Origin: Longibacter sp051155795
GTDB lineage: Bacteria; Bacteroidota; Rhodothermia; Rhodothermales; Salinibacteraceae
NCBI RefSeq assembly: GCF_051155795.1
Contig: NZ_DAXETW010000005.1
Span: 34,658-98,657 of the forward strand
DNA length: 64,000 bases
Direction: 5' to 3'
A program made the position numbers and the translations under genes. Below the pieces are notes generated by a model. The model had not been told where the DNA came from and did no database searches. It worked only from the letters and a program-made list of their open reading frames with translations. Shown here piece after piece: positions 6,881-15,168 of this stretch (positions are counted from its first letter, which is position 1; each line of letters starts with the position of its first letter).

Positions 6881-8575
6881 ATGTCGAATACGATGCACGC
6901 CGCTGCGCGAGTCCTCATCGTGGAGGACGAATTTGCCGTTGCCATGGAGCTGGAGGATCGACTCGAAAACCTCGGCTATGACGTAGTGGGCCACGAACTT
7001 CGCGGCCGCGAGGCAATCGAACGCGCGCAAGAAACCACACCGGATCTGGTCCTCATGGACATCCGGCTCGACGGGCGGATGGACGGCATCGACGCCGCGC
7101 AGAAGATTCGCACGAAGCTGCACGTTCCGGTCGTGTTCGTCACCGCCTACAGCGATGACGAAACGCTCAAGCGGGCGAAGGAGACGGCGCCGTTCGGGTA
7201 CGTGATCAAACCATTCGAGGAACGGGAACTGTACGCCGCGATCGAAGTGGCGCTCAGCACGCATGCGCTGGAGCGCCGCGTGGCGCGGCACCGGGATGAT
7301 CTTCGACAGATACTGGACGGGCTGAACGAGGGCACAGCCATGACCCAGTCCGACGACAAGCTAACGTTTATCAGCCGATCCGCATCCCACATGCTCGGCA
7401 GGCCTCCGAGTGCGCTCACCGGTCGCGACTGGAAATCGGCTCTACCCTTCCCTGAAGACACCATCTCCGTCCTCAAACGCCGGATCGGGGAGGACGACCA
7501 AGACGTGGTGCCCGTATCCATCGAGCATGAGGATGAAACACAGGTGCGGCTCGAGGTAAGCGTGCGGCGCGACCCGCGGGACGAGCAAAGGCACATCTTC
7601 ACGTTCGCGGACGTGACCGACGTCCACGAGATGCGCCGCATGCTCGACGAGAAAACGGAGTTTAACGACATCGTGGGCAAGAGCCAGCCCATGCAGCAGG
7701 TCTTCCAGGAGATCCGTTCGGTTGCATCCGTCGATGCAACGGTGCTGATCAACGGCGAGACGGGGACAGGGAAGGAGCTGGTCTCCCGGGCAATCCACGA
7801 CGCAAGCCCACGCGAACACGGCCCGTTCGTCCCGGTGAACTGCGCCGCCATGAGTAAAGACCTGGCCGCCAGCCAGCTGTTCGGGCACCGCAAAGGGGCG
7901 TTTACCGGCGCCGTCGACGACCACGAGGGCTATTTCGAAGCGGCGGATGGCGGCACGCTGTTCCTGGACGAGATCGGCGACGTGCCGCTGGAGGTGCAGC
8001 GTCAGCTTCTGCGCGTGCTGGAAGAGCGAAAAGTGACACGCCTGGGCGAAACGCAGAGTCGCCCGGTGGACGTCCGGATCATCGCGGCCACGCACCGGGA
8101 CCTGATGGAGGAAGTGAACACTGGAAGCTTTCGACAGGACCTCCTCTACCGCATCCGCATCGCACGGGTCGAGCTCCCCCCCCTGCGTGCCCGCCGCTCA
8201 GACATTCCGCTTCTCGTTCGGACGTTCCTCCGCCGCGCCCGCGCGACGATGGGGAAGGACGTCGAACAGGTCAGCGACGGGGCCATGCGAAAGCTGCTCG
8301 ACTACGATTGGCCCGGCAACGTGCGCGAATTGCGAAATGCGGTGGAGTCGGCCCTTATCCGCGCGAGCGGCCCAATGCTGGAAAGCGACGACCTGCCGCC
8401 GGAGTTGAAAGAAAACGGCTACACGCCAACCCGGCGGTCGGAGCCGGAATCCGAGGCGGAACGGATCCGTGCCGCTCTGGAACAAACGGAGGGGAACCGG
8501 ACGGAGGCCGCGCAGCTTCTGGGAATCAGCCGAGCGACGTTGTACCGCCGCCTCGACGAGTACGACATTGACTGA
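6881..8575 (+). CDS. Sigma-54-dependent response regulator: receiver, PAS, AAA+, Fis-type HTH
   Basis: 564 aa, four domains. Receiver (~10-125): acidic pocket EDE (15-17), phospho-acceptor Asp60 in LMDIRLDG, Lys in YVIKPFEE. PAS-like (~135-250): RQILDGLNEGTAMTQSDDKLTFISRS. AAA+ (~265-500): Walker A GETGTGKE (292-299), GAFTGA (339-344, the sigma-54 contact loop) and Walker B GGTLFLDEIGDV. C-terminal Fis-type HTH: NRTEAAQLLGISRATLYRRL. The GAFTGA motif is intact, so it should open sigma-54 promoters by ATP hydrolysis. A PAS between receiver and AAA+ is less common than in NtrC and offers a second input. It follows the kinase gene on the same strand. Likely DNA sites are the GTGTCTCA octamers on both sides of this gene pair. 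Confidence 0.93.
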   Translation: MSNTMHAAARVLIVEDEFAVAMELEDRLENLGYDVVGHELRGREAIERAQETTPDLVLMDIRLDGRMDGIDAAQKIRTKLHVPVVFVTAYSDDETLKRAKETAPFGYVIKPFEERELYAAIEVALSTHALERRVARHRDDLRQILDGLNEGTAMTQSDDKLTFISRSASHMLGRPPSALTGRDWKSALPFPEDTISVLKRRIGEDDQDVVPVSIEHEDETQVRLEVSVRRDPRDEQRHIFTFADVTDVHEMRRMLDEKTEFNDIVGKSQPMQQVFQEIRSVASVDATVLINGETGTGKELVSRAIHDASPREHGPFVPVNCAAMSKDLAASQLFGHRKGAFTGAVDDHEGYFEAADGGTLFLDEIGDVPLEVQRQLLRVLEERKVTRLGETQSRPVDVRIIAATHRDLMEEVNTGSFRQDLLYRIRIARVELPPLRARRSDIPLLVRTFLRRARATMGKDVEQVSDGAMRKLLDYDWPGNVRELRNAVESALIRASGPMLESDDLPPELKENGYTPTRRSEPESEAERIRAALEQTEGNRTEAAQLLGISRATLYRRLDEYDID

Positions 8576-8640
8576 TGCAAGCCGATCCGTGCATGGACGT
8601 CGCAGCTCGTCCTTTCCGGATCCGCTGATATCGCGCGATT

Positions 8641-8691
8641 GTGTCTCACATGAGACACATCCGAGACATTCTCTGCGGACGCGATGAGACA
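8641..8691. promoter_or_regulatory. Palindromic enhancer-like site, GTGTCTCA-CA-TGAGACAC plus two half-sites
   Basis: GTGTCTCACATGAGACAC (8641-8658) is a perfect inverted repeat with 8-bp arms and a 2-base centre. Half-sites follow as GAGACA (8663-8668) and TGAGACA (8685-8691). It lies 66 bases after the activator gene and about 140-190 bp before a sigma-54-like element at 8831, the usual distance for an activator's upstream sequence. The arm equals the octamer in front of the kinase gene. Confidence 0.65.
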
Positions 8692-8830
8692 GAAACGGAT
8701 CCGCCCATCGACCTCGACCTCGCGAGCGAACACAGATCCTTCCCTCTATCATGAAGATATAGCAAACTGACGGCCCTCTAATCCATCTCTATCCGCATGA
8801 AGAGGGGTTTGGATTCATCCAATCACTTTG

Positions 8831-8845
8831 TGGCATCAGGCTTGG
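8831..8845 (+). promoter_or_regulatory. Possible sigma-54-type promoter for the small gene at 8992
   Basis: TGGCATCAGGCTTGG resembles TGGCAC-N5-TTGC, with T for C at the sixth place and GG instead of GC in the -12 element. Spacing is correct. The -12 mismatch hits a usually invariant base, so confidence is limited; its position downstream of the palindromic site is what makes it interesting. Confidence 0.4.
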
Positions 8846-8991
8846 ATACTAATAGGGTGGCCATGCGGTCCTCGCACCGGCTTCGGGCGCACCCCGACAC
8901 GCGCCCGGGGCCGGACCCATGCTCCCAGGTTACTGGGAATTCAACTGCGAGGCTCCCCGGCCCGTCCCACCCTGCAGACGATCGCACCGTG

Positions 8992-9366
8992 ATGAGTCCA
9001 CGTTCGTCCTCGTCCCGCGACCCCGCGTCTTCCCACGCGTCGTCCGACATTGACCGAGCGGAAACGGCATCCGATACGGATGCGGCGACTCGCTCGCGCG
9101 CCGAGCGTCTGCAAGCCTGTGCCCGTGAATTTCTTCATCTGCTTCACGGCATGCCGGTATCCACGGCGCGGAAGCAAACGGCCATACGTCTTCTGATCAA
9201 AGCTGTGCGATTGATCACCCCGAAGGCGTCCATTGAAGGTCCGGCGCGAGCATCTGACGGAGAAGGTGAGGCTACCTCCGCTTCAAACGGAGAAGCGACA
9301 CCAGAAGATGCATCGTCGAACGGTTCGTCCTCTTCGTCGGACGTTCCCGCCGTGATGGCACTGTAG
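8992..9366 (+). CDS. Small hypothetical protein downstream of the sigma-54 module
   Basis: 124 aa from ATG 8992; a longer form from ATG 8797 would add 65 residues of low-complexity sequence and was not preferred. Both ends are Ser/Ala/Asp/Glu-rich and probably disordered. Only the middle looks structured: RAERLQACAREFLHLLHG and then TARKQTAIRLLIKAVRLITPKA, two amphipathic helices, the second basic. There is no signal peptide, membrane segment or known motif. I do not recognise a family. Its position after an enhancer-like palindrome and a sigma-54-like element suggests it is a target of the neighbouring activator. An intrinsic terminator-like hairpin lies 160 bases further on. That it is translated is supported only by the open frame and the coherent helical core. 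Confidence 0.5.
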   Translation: MSPRSSSSRDPASSHASSDIDRAETASDTDAATRSRAERLQACAREFLHLLHGMPVSTARKQTAIRLLIKAVRLITPKASIEGPARASDGEGEATSASNGEATPEDASSNGSSSSSDVPAVMAL

Positions 9367-9527
9367 ACCACATACGACCTGTCCGGTTTGTCCCGTGGCG
9401 TCGCACTAACGGAGGCCTCACCGACCGGCGGTCTCTTTGAGACCGTGGTGATCGCCTCTCACGACATGGGATCTCTTGCTGGAGGATCCATAGCCGGTGC
9501 GCCCGGCGACAACCGGAAGCTGTCAGC

Positions 9528-9566
9528 CACAAGCGCCTTTTCCCTTTCGGGAGAGGGCGCTTTGTG
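9528..9566 (+). terminator. Terminator-like hairpin downstream of the small gene
   Basis: CACAAGCGCC (9528-9537) pairs with GGCGCTTTGTG (9556-9566) with one bulged T; an inner CCC/GGG adds stability. The following GTTTGTGG is only moderately T-rich. The rest of 9367-9960 holds no gene I can support. Confidence 0.55.
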
Positions 9567-9960
9567 TTTGTGGCCATCAGAATACCGATCGTCGTTTTTT
9601 CGGGAAGGATGGGCATCGGGTGAGCAATACGCAAAGACGGGCGAAATTGGACCGCGTCCTGAATCACCGTCCCGGAACGCAGGTTGGTGGGTCGCGCCCC
9701 GATCCCGGGGACAACAGTGCAGCGACTGGACCACGATCGACGACAGCGACGCCACGTATGACCCTCCGAGTCAAGCCGTGTCGTTCGCACGTCCGATCGG
9801 ATGCGGGTGGCACGAACGTCACAGCCTGCCTCCGGTGCAGTCACCGTTGAAGATCTCGCGATGCAGCGTGTCATCCATTCGTTCGCCCGGGCCCGGTCAC
9901 CGGGTCAGAGCGGCCGGTAGACCCGCTCACGACCGGGTCTGACGCCGCTCGAACGGGCAA

Positions 9961-10011
9961 TGTGGATTGGTTGTGGATAACGCTCGTCCGCTGGGGAAAA
10001 ACAGTGGATAA
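9961..10011. other. DnaA-box cluster upstream of dnaA: candidate oriC or autoregulatory region
   Basis: Within 51 bases: TGTGGATTG (9961-9969, two mismatches), TGTGGATAA (9972-9980, perfect; part of TTGTGGATAA) and AGTGGATAA (10003-10011, one mismatch), all in one orientation. The first two are 11 bp apart. The region is gene-free (9367-10149) and directly precedes dnaA, a usual place for oriC; the same boxes would also allow dnaA autoregulation. No marked AT-rich unwinding element was seen, so oriC status is open. Confidence 0.55.
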
Positions 10012-10028
10012 TCGATCGCGACATTCAC

Positions 10029-10059
10029 TTGCGTTCAGGGCGGTCCGCATCTACCTTTT
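10029..10059 (+). promoter_or_regulatory. Candidate dnaA promoter (Bacteroidota type)
   Basis: TTGCGT (10029-10034), 17-base spacer, TACCTTTT (10052-10059). It fits the TTG...TAnnTTTG pattern with one mismatch at the end and lies just after the DnaA boxes, about 90 bases before the dnaA start. Confidence 0.45.
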
Positions 10060-10149
10060 GTATCCGCTCGACATCGCGGGCCCTCCAAACTGTTGTCGTC
10101 CGGCGGACTCGTCCGTCCTTGTACGATTTCGTTCGCCTCTCTTCCATTT

Positions 10150-11856
10150 ATGGTACCTTCAGCGACAGATGCCTGGACTGCTACGCTCAAGCACCTCCGC
10201 GAGGAGATCCCGAGCCGTACGGTGGAAAACTGGCTCGTGCCAATCGATCCCGTTTCATTAGAGGATGCGGAGGACGGCGTGTACCTGATTCTCGAGGTAC
10301 CGACGACGTTCAACGCACAGTATCTGCAGAGCCGGTTCAATAATAACCTGCAGCAGGCGGTCTCAAAGGCCGTTGGGCAAAAAACGGCCATCGAGTTTCG
10401 GGTTGCTGAATCGCTTCCTGGAGGCGACTCGGACATGCCCGATGCATCGACCGATGCTGCCCCGTCCGCACCGCGGCGGGACCGGTCGGCTGCGCGTGAA
10501 CGATCAACGTCCGCGGAAAGCAGCAGCCCCGCTGATGCGGCCGATGCGTCGCAGGCCGGTCGCGGTGACTCCGGCGACCTTGCGCGAGCGGCCGCGCACC
10601 CGGGCACGCTCTCCGGTGACGGGTCGTCGTCGGCCGCGGACCCGCGCACACGCCCTTCCCGCACGAATCGCGGCGGCGGTCCCGGTGGCGGTACAGGCGG
10701 GGGGCGCACCGGCGGGAATCGACGCCCTCCCGCCCACCAGAAGGTCAACCGCTCCGGTCGATCGGGGGGGTCGCCGAACGGCACAGAGACTGCCTCTGGT
10801 CGAACGGTATCGACGCCTCCCTCCCACCTCAAGGCGTCATATACCTTCGATGAGTTCATCGAAGGAGACGGCAACCGGCTCGCCAGGAGTGCTGCGGTCG
10901 CCGTAGCGGAATCGCCGGGCGAAACCAATTACAACCCGCTGTTGATTTACGGCGGCGTCGGTCTCGGCAAGACCCACTTAGCGCAGGCCATCGCCAATCA
11001 CGCGCAGAAAAAGCAGACCACGGAGTCGGTTCTGTACGTTTCGAGCGACCGGTTCACGAGCCAGTTCGTGCGGGCGGTGAAGAACAACTCCATCGCCGAC
11101 TTTTCCGCATACTACCGCCAGGCGGACCTGCTGATCGTGGACGACGTCCAGTTCTTCGGCGGAAAGGAAAAGACGCAGGAGGAGTTCTTCCACATCTTCA
11201 ACGACCTCCACCAGCACGGGCGCCAGATCGTCCTCTGTGCGGATCGTCCCCCGTCGGAAATTGATGGCATCGAGGAGCGGCTCCTCTCCCGCTTCCAGTG
11301 GGGCCTCTCGGCAGATATTCAGCGCCCCGACCTGGAAACACGCATCGCGATTCTTCAGCGGAAGGCGAGTCGTCGAAACATCGACGTGGACCCGCAGGTG
11401 GTCGAGCTTCTCGCCCATCGCATCGACAGCAACATCCGGAAGCTCGAGGGCGCCCTCAACCGCTTGGCCGCCATCGCACAGCTGGACAACGAGACGCTCA
11501 GCATGCAGACGGCGCGGCAGCTCCTCCACGATCAGATCGACGACACGTCGTCGTCGCGTGTGGAGTGCGGAGCGATCATCGAGACCGTCGCAGATTACTA
11601 CCGCCTCTCCGTCGACGATCTGCTGTCTCGCTCGCGGAAGCGTGAGATCGCGGCAGCACGACAGACCGCTATGTACCTGTGCCGGGAGCTCACGAACGAA
11701 TCATACGCCAGCATCGGCTCCCGCTTCGGTGGCCGCGACCACTCCACCGTCATTCACGCTAATAAGAAAGTAGCGGATCGGCTGGATGTCGAAGCCAACT
11801 TCAAGCAGGAGATTAAAGAATTGAAGCGATCCATCGGCGGACCGGGAATGAACTGA
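10150..11856 (+). CDS. dnaA: Chromosomal replication initiator protein DnaA
   Basis: DnaA binds DnaA boxes and opens the origin. 568 aa, long for the family (about 450-480). Domain I is at the N-terminus (TLKHLREEIPSRTVENWL). Domain II is a ~150-residue low-complexity linker rich in Ser, Ala, Asp, Arg and Gly, and it accounts for the excess length. Domain III starts at SYTFDEFIEGDGNRLARSAA, with Walker A GGVGLGKTH (from 268) and Walker B LLIVDDVQFF. Domain IV has the DnaA signature ending GSRFGGRDHSTVIHA. ATG 10150 (MVPSATDAW) fits the family; an earlier in-frame ATG at 10093 adds 19 unrelated residues. DnaA boxes lie 140-190 bases upstream. A terminator follows 45 bases after the stop. Confidence 0.97.
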   Translation: MVPSATDAWTATLKHLREEIPSRTVENWLVPIDPVSLEDAEDGVYLILEVPTTFNAQYLQSRFNNNLQQAVSKAVGQKTAIEFRVAESLPGGDSDMPDASTDAAPSAPRRDRSAARERSTSAESSSPADAADASQAGRGDSGDLARAAAHPGTLSGDGSSSAADPRTRPSRTNRGGGPGGGTGGGRTGGNRRPPAHQKVNRSGRSGGSPNGTETASGRTVSTPPSHLKASYTFDEFIEGDGNRLARSAAVAVAESPGETNYNPLLIYGGVGLGKTHLAQAIANHAQKKQTTESVLYVSSDRFTSQFVRAVKNNSIADFSAYYRQADLLIVDDVQFFGGKEKTQEEFFHIFNDLHQHGRQIVLCADRPPSEIDGIEERLLSRFQWGLSADIQRPDLETRIAILQRKASRRNIDVDPQVVELLAHRIDSNIRKLEGALNRLAAIAQLDNETLSMQTARQLLHDQIDDTSSSRVECGAIIETVADYYRLSVDDLLSRSRKREIAAARQTAMYLCRELTNESYASIGSRFGGRDHSTVIHANKKVADRLDVEANFKQEIKELKRSIGGPGMN

Positions 11857-11900
11857 CAGGCGATCCCGTACTTCGCACGTATCGAGAGAACGTTCGCACT

Positions 11901-11930
11901 GCCGCCGTGGCCATCGCCCGGCGGCTTTTG
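11901..11930 (+). terminator. Intrinsic terminator after dnaA
   Basis: GCCGCC (11901-11906) pairs with GGCGGC (11920-11925), followed by TTTTG. Short but GC-pure stem at the expected distance after dnaA. Confidence 0.65.
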
Positions 11931-12029
11931 CATTCAGCCCCGGTCTGTAACCGGCGTTCACCTGAACCGTAGACATGGCCTCTACGCGTTGCCGTCGTGT
12001 TGGTCGACCTTCGGCCCCTGTGTTCACGT

Positions 12030-12803
12030 CTAAAAGCCGGATGCGTAGCGCATGATCAGCCGAACGACGTTCGACGGAAGCACCTCGGATGCTCGGTAGA
12101 GCCAGGCAAACTGCTTTCCGACAGGCCAGTGGATCCGGTTCTCCTGAACGGCCTGCTCCACGACGTCCGCCACATCGTCCGGGGTCAGATCGACGCCCAT
12201 CCGATCCATGCTGGCGGACCGCGCGGCCTCCCGCGTCATGGGTGAATCGACATACGGCGGCACGATGTCGCACACGTAGATGTCGTGATGGGCCCACTCC
12301 AGGTTCAGCGCCTGCGTGAGCGTTCGAACGCCGCCCTTTGTGGCCGAATACGTGGCAAGTTCGGGCGTCCCGTACACCGCGGATGCAGACGCCATGGAGA
12401 TCACCCGCGCGCCCTCCGTGCGTTGAAGCAGCGGAAAACTGAGACGGGTGACGAGCATCATCCCGGTAAGGTTGACATCGATGACGTGCCGGAGGTCGTC
12501 CGGGTCCATCGACTCAAAGCGGCCGATTTTCAGGACACCGGCCGAGTTAAACAGCAGATCCATGCGTCCACCCGTCGCCTCATCGAAGTGCTGTACGGCC
12601 TCCTCCACCTGACCTGTTTGCGTGACGTCGACTTGCTTGAAGCAGGAACGCTCGGACCCGATATCGCGGTGGACGCGCTCGAGGCCCTCGCCATTTCGAT
12701 CGTACAGACCGATGAACCATCCCCGGTCCGCAAACCTGCGGGCGACCGTTTCACCTATGCCGGAGGCCGCTCCAGTGACAAAAAGGGTGGGCTGGTTCAT
12801 CAT
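12030..12803 (-). CDS. Short-chain dehydrogenase/reductase (SDR)
   Basis: 257 aa from MMNQPTLF; the second ATG (12800) is equivalent. Classical SDR features: cofactor loop TGAASGIG (10-17), NSAG (86-89), catalytic Ser in MASASAV (~139-141) and YSATK with Tyr152 and Lys156. Asp35 after the second strand (LYDRNGEG) favours NAD(H) over NADP(H). The C-terminal region after LNLEWAHHDIYVCDIVPPYVDSPM is typical of short SDRs acting on lipids or secondary alcohols, but the substrate cannot be read from sequence. It lies downstream of the S9 peptidase on the same strand, with a terminator hairpin between, so it is probably a separate unit. A longer start at 12932 would run through that hairpin and was rejected. 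Confidence 0.88.
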   Translation of the reverse strand: MMNQPTLFVTGAASGIGETVARRFADRGWFIGLYDRNGEGLERVHRDIGSERSCFKQVDVTQTGQVEEAVQHFDEATGGRMDLLFNSAGVLKIGRFESMDPDDLRHVIDVNLTGMMLVTRLSFPLLQRTEGARVISMASASAVYGTPELATYSATKGGVRTLTQALNLEWAHHDIYVCDIVPPYVDSPMTREAARSASMDRMGVDLTPDDVADVVEQAVQENRIHWPVGKQFAWLYRASEVLPSNVVRLIMRYASGF

Positions 12804-12838
12804 CGGGGGGCGGGGGTTCGTTGGGGTCAGGACGCATG

Positions 12839-12879
12839 AAAAACGAAGTGCCTTCCGTGCGTTTCTGCACAGAAGGCAC
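12839..12879 (-). terminator. Intrinsic terminator after the S9 peptidase gene
   Basis: On the minus strand GTGCCTTC (12879-12872) pairs with GAAGGCAC (12855-12848), followed by TTCGTTTTTC. Placed 63 bases after the peptidase stop and before the SDR start. Confidence 0.75.
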
Positions 12880-12941
12880 CCGAAGAAAGGACGGCGGTTC
12901 CACATCGGGAGGGCTCCGTCCCGTTGATACAATCGATGGTG

Positions 12942-14984
12942 CTATCGCGCCCCGATCGCTGATCCATCCGTCTGAAGGAAGCGATCGAACCACCGGAGCA
13001 TCCGGATATTATAGTCCAAACGAGCGGTAGCTGCCCGATTGCCGTGTCCCTCACCGGGGTAGAGCACAAGACGGACGGGCGTATCCGTCCGCGTCTTGAT
13101 GTGCCGGTACATTTCCAGCGACTGGCTCGGGTGGACGCGCGGGTCCTCTTTTCCATGCAGAATCAGGAGCGGCGTCCGGGCCTCCCCGGCGTGGTAGATC
13201 GGGCTACGCTCAAGGTAACCCATGTAGTCCTCCCAGATCCGCTCCCGCGAGTGGACGAGGAAGAGCTCTTCCGGAATGTCGCTTTCGCCCCACTTAGAAA
13301 TATTGTTCGAGATGCCCACGAACATCACGCCGGCCGCGAACCGATCTGTATACCGCGTCGACATCCAGGCCGTCGCATAGCCCCCGTAGGAGCCGCCCGT
13401 CACGCCAACGCGGTCCGGGTCCACGAGTCCCCGATCGATCAGCGCGTCGACGCCGTCGACAACGTCGTCGAATTCACTTCCGGCAAGGTCTCCCTGACTG
13501 CTCTTGGCGAAGGCTTCGCCTCGACCGGTGCTGCCCCGGTAGTTCGGGTAAAAGACCGCATAGCCGCGTGCCGCCGCCATCTGGCCCGCTGTGCTGTAGG
13601 AGGTCAACCACCCGTCGTCGTAGTGGGCTTCGGGTCCGCCGTGCACGACCGTGATGAGCGGATACGTGCTCCCCTCCTCTCTGTCGAGCGGATGGATCAG
13701 CAGTCCCTGCAGCTCCATGCCGTCCCGCGCCGTGTAGCTGACCACTTCCTGGGTTGCCATTTTCTCATCGGCAAGCCACGGGTTGTGATCGGTGAGTCGC
13801 TCCGGCGACGTACCATTCAGAATGTACACCTCGCGCGGATGCGTCCGCGCGTCTGCGACGAACGCATGGGTGTCGCCCGCCGCATCAAGCGAGTGCAGGA
13901 CCGGGCCATCACCGGATAGTACACGCTCCATCTCGGAGCCGTCGCGGCCGATGGTCGCGAGCGTCGAGTGAACGCCTTCGCTGGCCAGGAATTCGATGGT
14001 CTCATTGTCGCGCCACCGGATGTCTTCCATCTTGCCCTCGAAGTCGGGCATCAGTGCCGTCGGCGAGCCGCCGTCGGCAGAGACGACGAAGAGACGACCG
14101 TCGATCGGATCGTGAATGTCGGCGCCCGCTACAAACGCGAGGTGAGCGCCGTTCGGACTGAAGGCGAGCGGCCCGAATTTGCCATCATGGTCGACCGTTG
14201 ATGTAACGTCGCCGCTGGACGCCTCCACGATATCGATCTGCCGCTTCATGTAGAAGTCGTCGACGCGCGGCGTGGGAGCCGTCAGGATGGCGAGCGTTGA
14301 TCCATCCGGGCTCCACGTCACGCCGGAGACGTTCCGGTCCGAGTCGATACGCGTGGTCGTACCGGCGGATACATCGGCGATGTATCCGTAGGAATAGGTC
14401 AGCCCCTCTTCGTAGATTTCCGGCTGATACGGCAGGTCGCTCTCCGGCTCCTCGGCCTCGGGGTCTGCTGCGTAAAACGCAAGTTGCGACCCGTCCGGAG
14501 ACCAGTCGTACGACGAAATCGAGGTGTCGAAGGCAAACAATTCCGTAGCCTCACCGCCGCTCAGCGGGACTTCGTAAATCCGCGCCGTTTCCGCGTCGCC
14601 GAGCTGGTCAATGAAGGTGAGCGTGTTGTGCTCGGGTCGAACGGCGAGGCCCCGAACGTTGCCGCGTGTGGCATACGGCGTGGCCTGGCCCGACTCCACA
14701 TTCACCACCCACAGCTGGCTCGACGCCGGTTCGTTGGACTCGGTCGGATTCGCCGGCACGGAGAGTGTATAGGCAACGTGGTCACCGTCCGGCGTGACGA
14801 CGGCGCTACCAACCTGTTTAATTCGGGCGATGTCCTTCGGAGTGAGAGCGTCTTCGTTGTCTTCGAAGGCCTCGGCTTCAACCGTGCGCGCCGGCAGTTC
14901 CGACACCATCTGCGCGGAGACGGTCGGCGCGAGCACCGAGAGGCACAAAAGGGCGACAAGCCCGATAACAGTACGTTTCATCAT
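12942..14984 (-). CDS. Secreted S9 family peptidase (prolyl oligopeptidase / acylaminoacyl-peptidase type)
   Basis: 680 aa. A signal peptide is clear: MMKRTVIGLVALLCLSVLAPTVSAQ, cleavage after ASAQ-type VSA. Residues ~45-400 show repeated WSPDGS and GPLAFSPNGAHLAF blocks of a beta-propeller. The C-terminal ~260 residues are an alpha/beta-hydrolase: oxyanion region TVVHGGPEA, nucleophile Ser532 in GGSYGGYA, Asp in LHGKEDPRVHP and His in YPGEGHGN. It should cleave short peptides after export, probably for amino-acid scavenging (inference). A TTGACG-N17-TACATTTT promoter lies 39-69 bases before the start. The start could also be the next ATG, one codon in. Confidence 0.92.
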   Translation of the reverse strand: MMKRTVIGLVALLCLSVLAPTVSAQMVSELPARTVEAEAFEDNEDALTPKDIARIKQVGSAVVTPDGDHVAYTLSVPANPTESNEPASSQLWVVNVESGQATPYATRGNVRGLAVRPEHNTLTFIDQLGDAETARIYEVPLSGGEATELFAFDTSISSYDWSPDGSQLAFYAADPEAEEPESDLPYQPEIYEEGLTYSYGYIADVSAGTTTRIDSDRNVSGVTWSPDGSTLAILTAPTPRVDDFYMKRQIDIVEASSGDVTSTVDHDGKFGPLAFSPNGAHLAFVAGADIHDPIDGRLFVVSADGGSPTALMPDFEGKMEDIRWRDNETIEFLASEGVHSTLATIGRDGSEMERVLSGDGPVLHSLDAAGDTHAFVADARTHPREVYILNGTSPERLTDHNPWLADEKMATQEVVSYTARDGMELQGLLIHPLDREEGSTYPLITVVHGGPEAHYDDGWLTSYSTAGQMAAARGYAVFYPNYRGSTGRGEAFAKSSQGDLAGSEFDDVVDGVDALIDRGLVDPDRVGVTGGSYGGYATAWMSTRYTDRFAAGVMFVGISNNISKWGESDIPEELFLVHSRERIWEDYMGYLERSPIYHAGEARTPLLILHGKEDPRVHPSQSLEMYRHIKTRTDTPVRLVLYPGEGHGNRAATARLDYNIRMLRWFDRFLQTDGSAIGAR

Positions 14985-15022
14985 GACGGTCGGTGGAAAC
15001 AGTGGTAGGGCACTCGGACCGG

Positions 15023-15053
15023 AAAATGTACGACCGTTTCACCCTCTCGTCAA
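15023..15053 (-). promoter_or_regulatory. Promoter of the S9 peptidase gene
   Basis: Minus strand: TTGACG (15053-15048), 17-base spacer, TACATTTT (15030-15023). It matches the Bacteroidota TTG/TAnnTTTG form except for the last base. Confidence 0.55.
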
Positions 15054-15168
15054 GTGCGGTCGCGGGCAGAATCGAGACAGCGGAGACGTCCACCCGTCTT
15101 GAACATCATGCGTCCACGAATCCACCTGGAAAGAGGCCCCGGCCGGGTGGGTCAGCTGCCACTTCGCG

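Noticed and set aside
9388..9942. 184-codon plus frame between the small gene and dnaA
   Set aside because: It runs through a terminator hairpin; composition is not protein-like.
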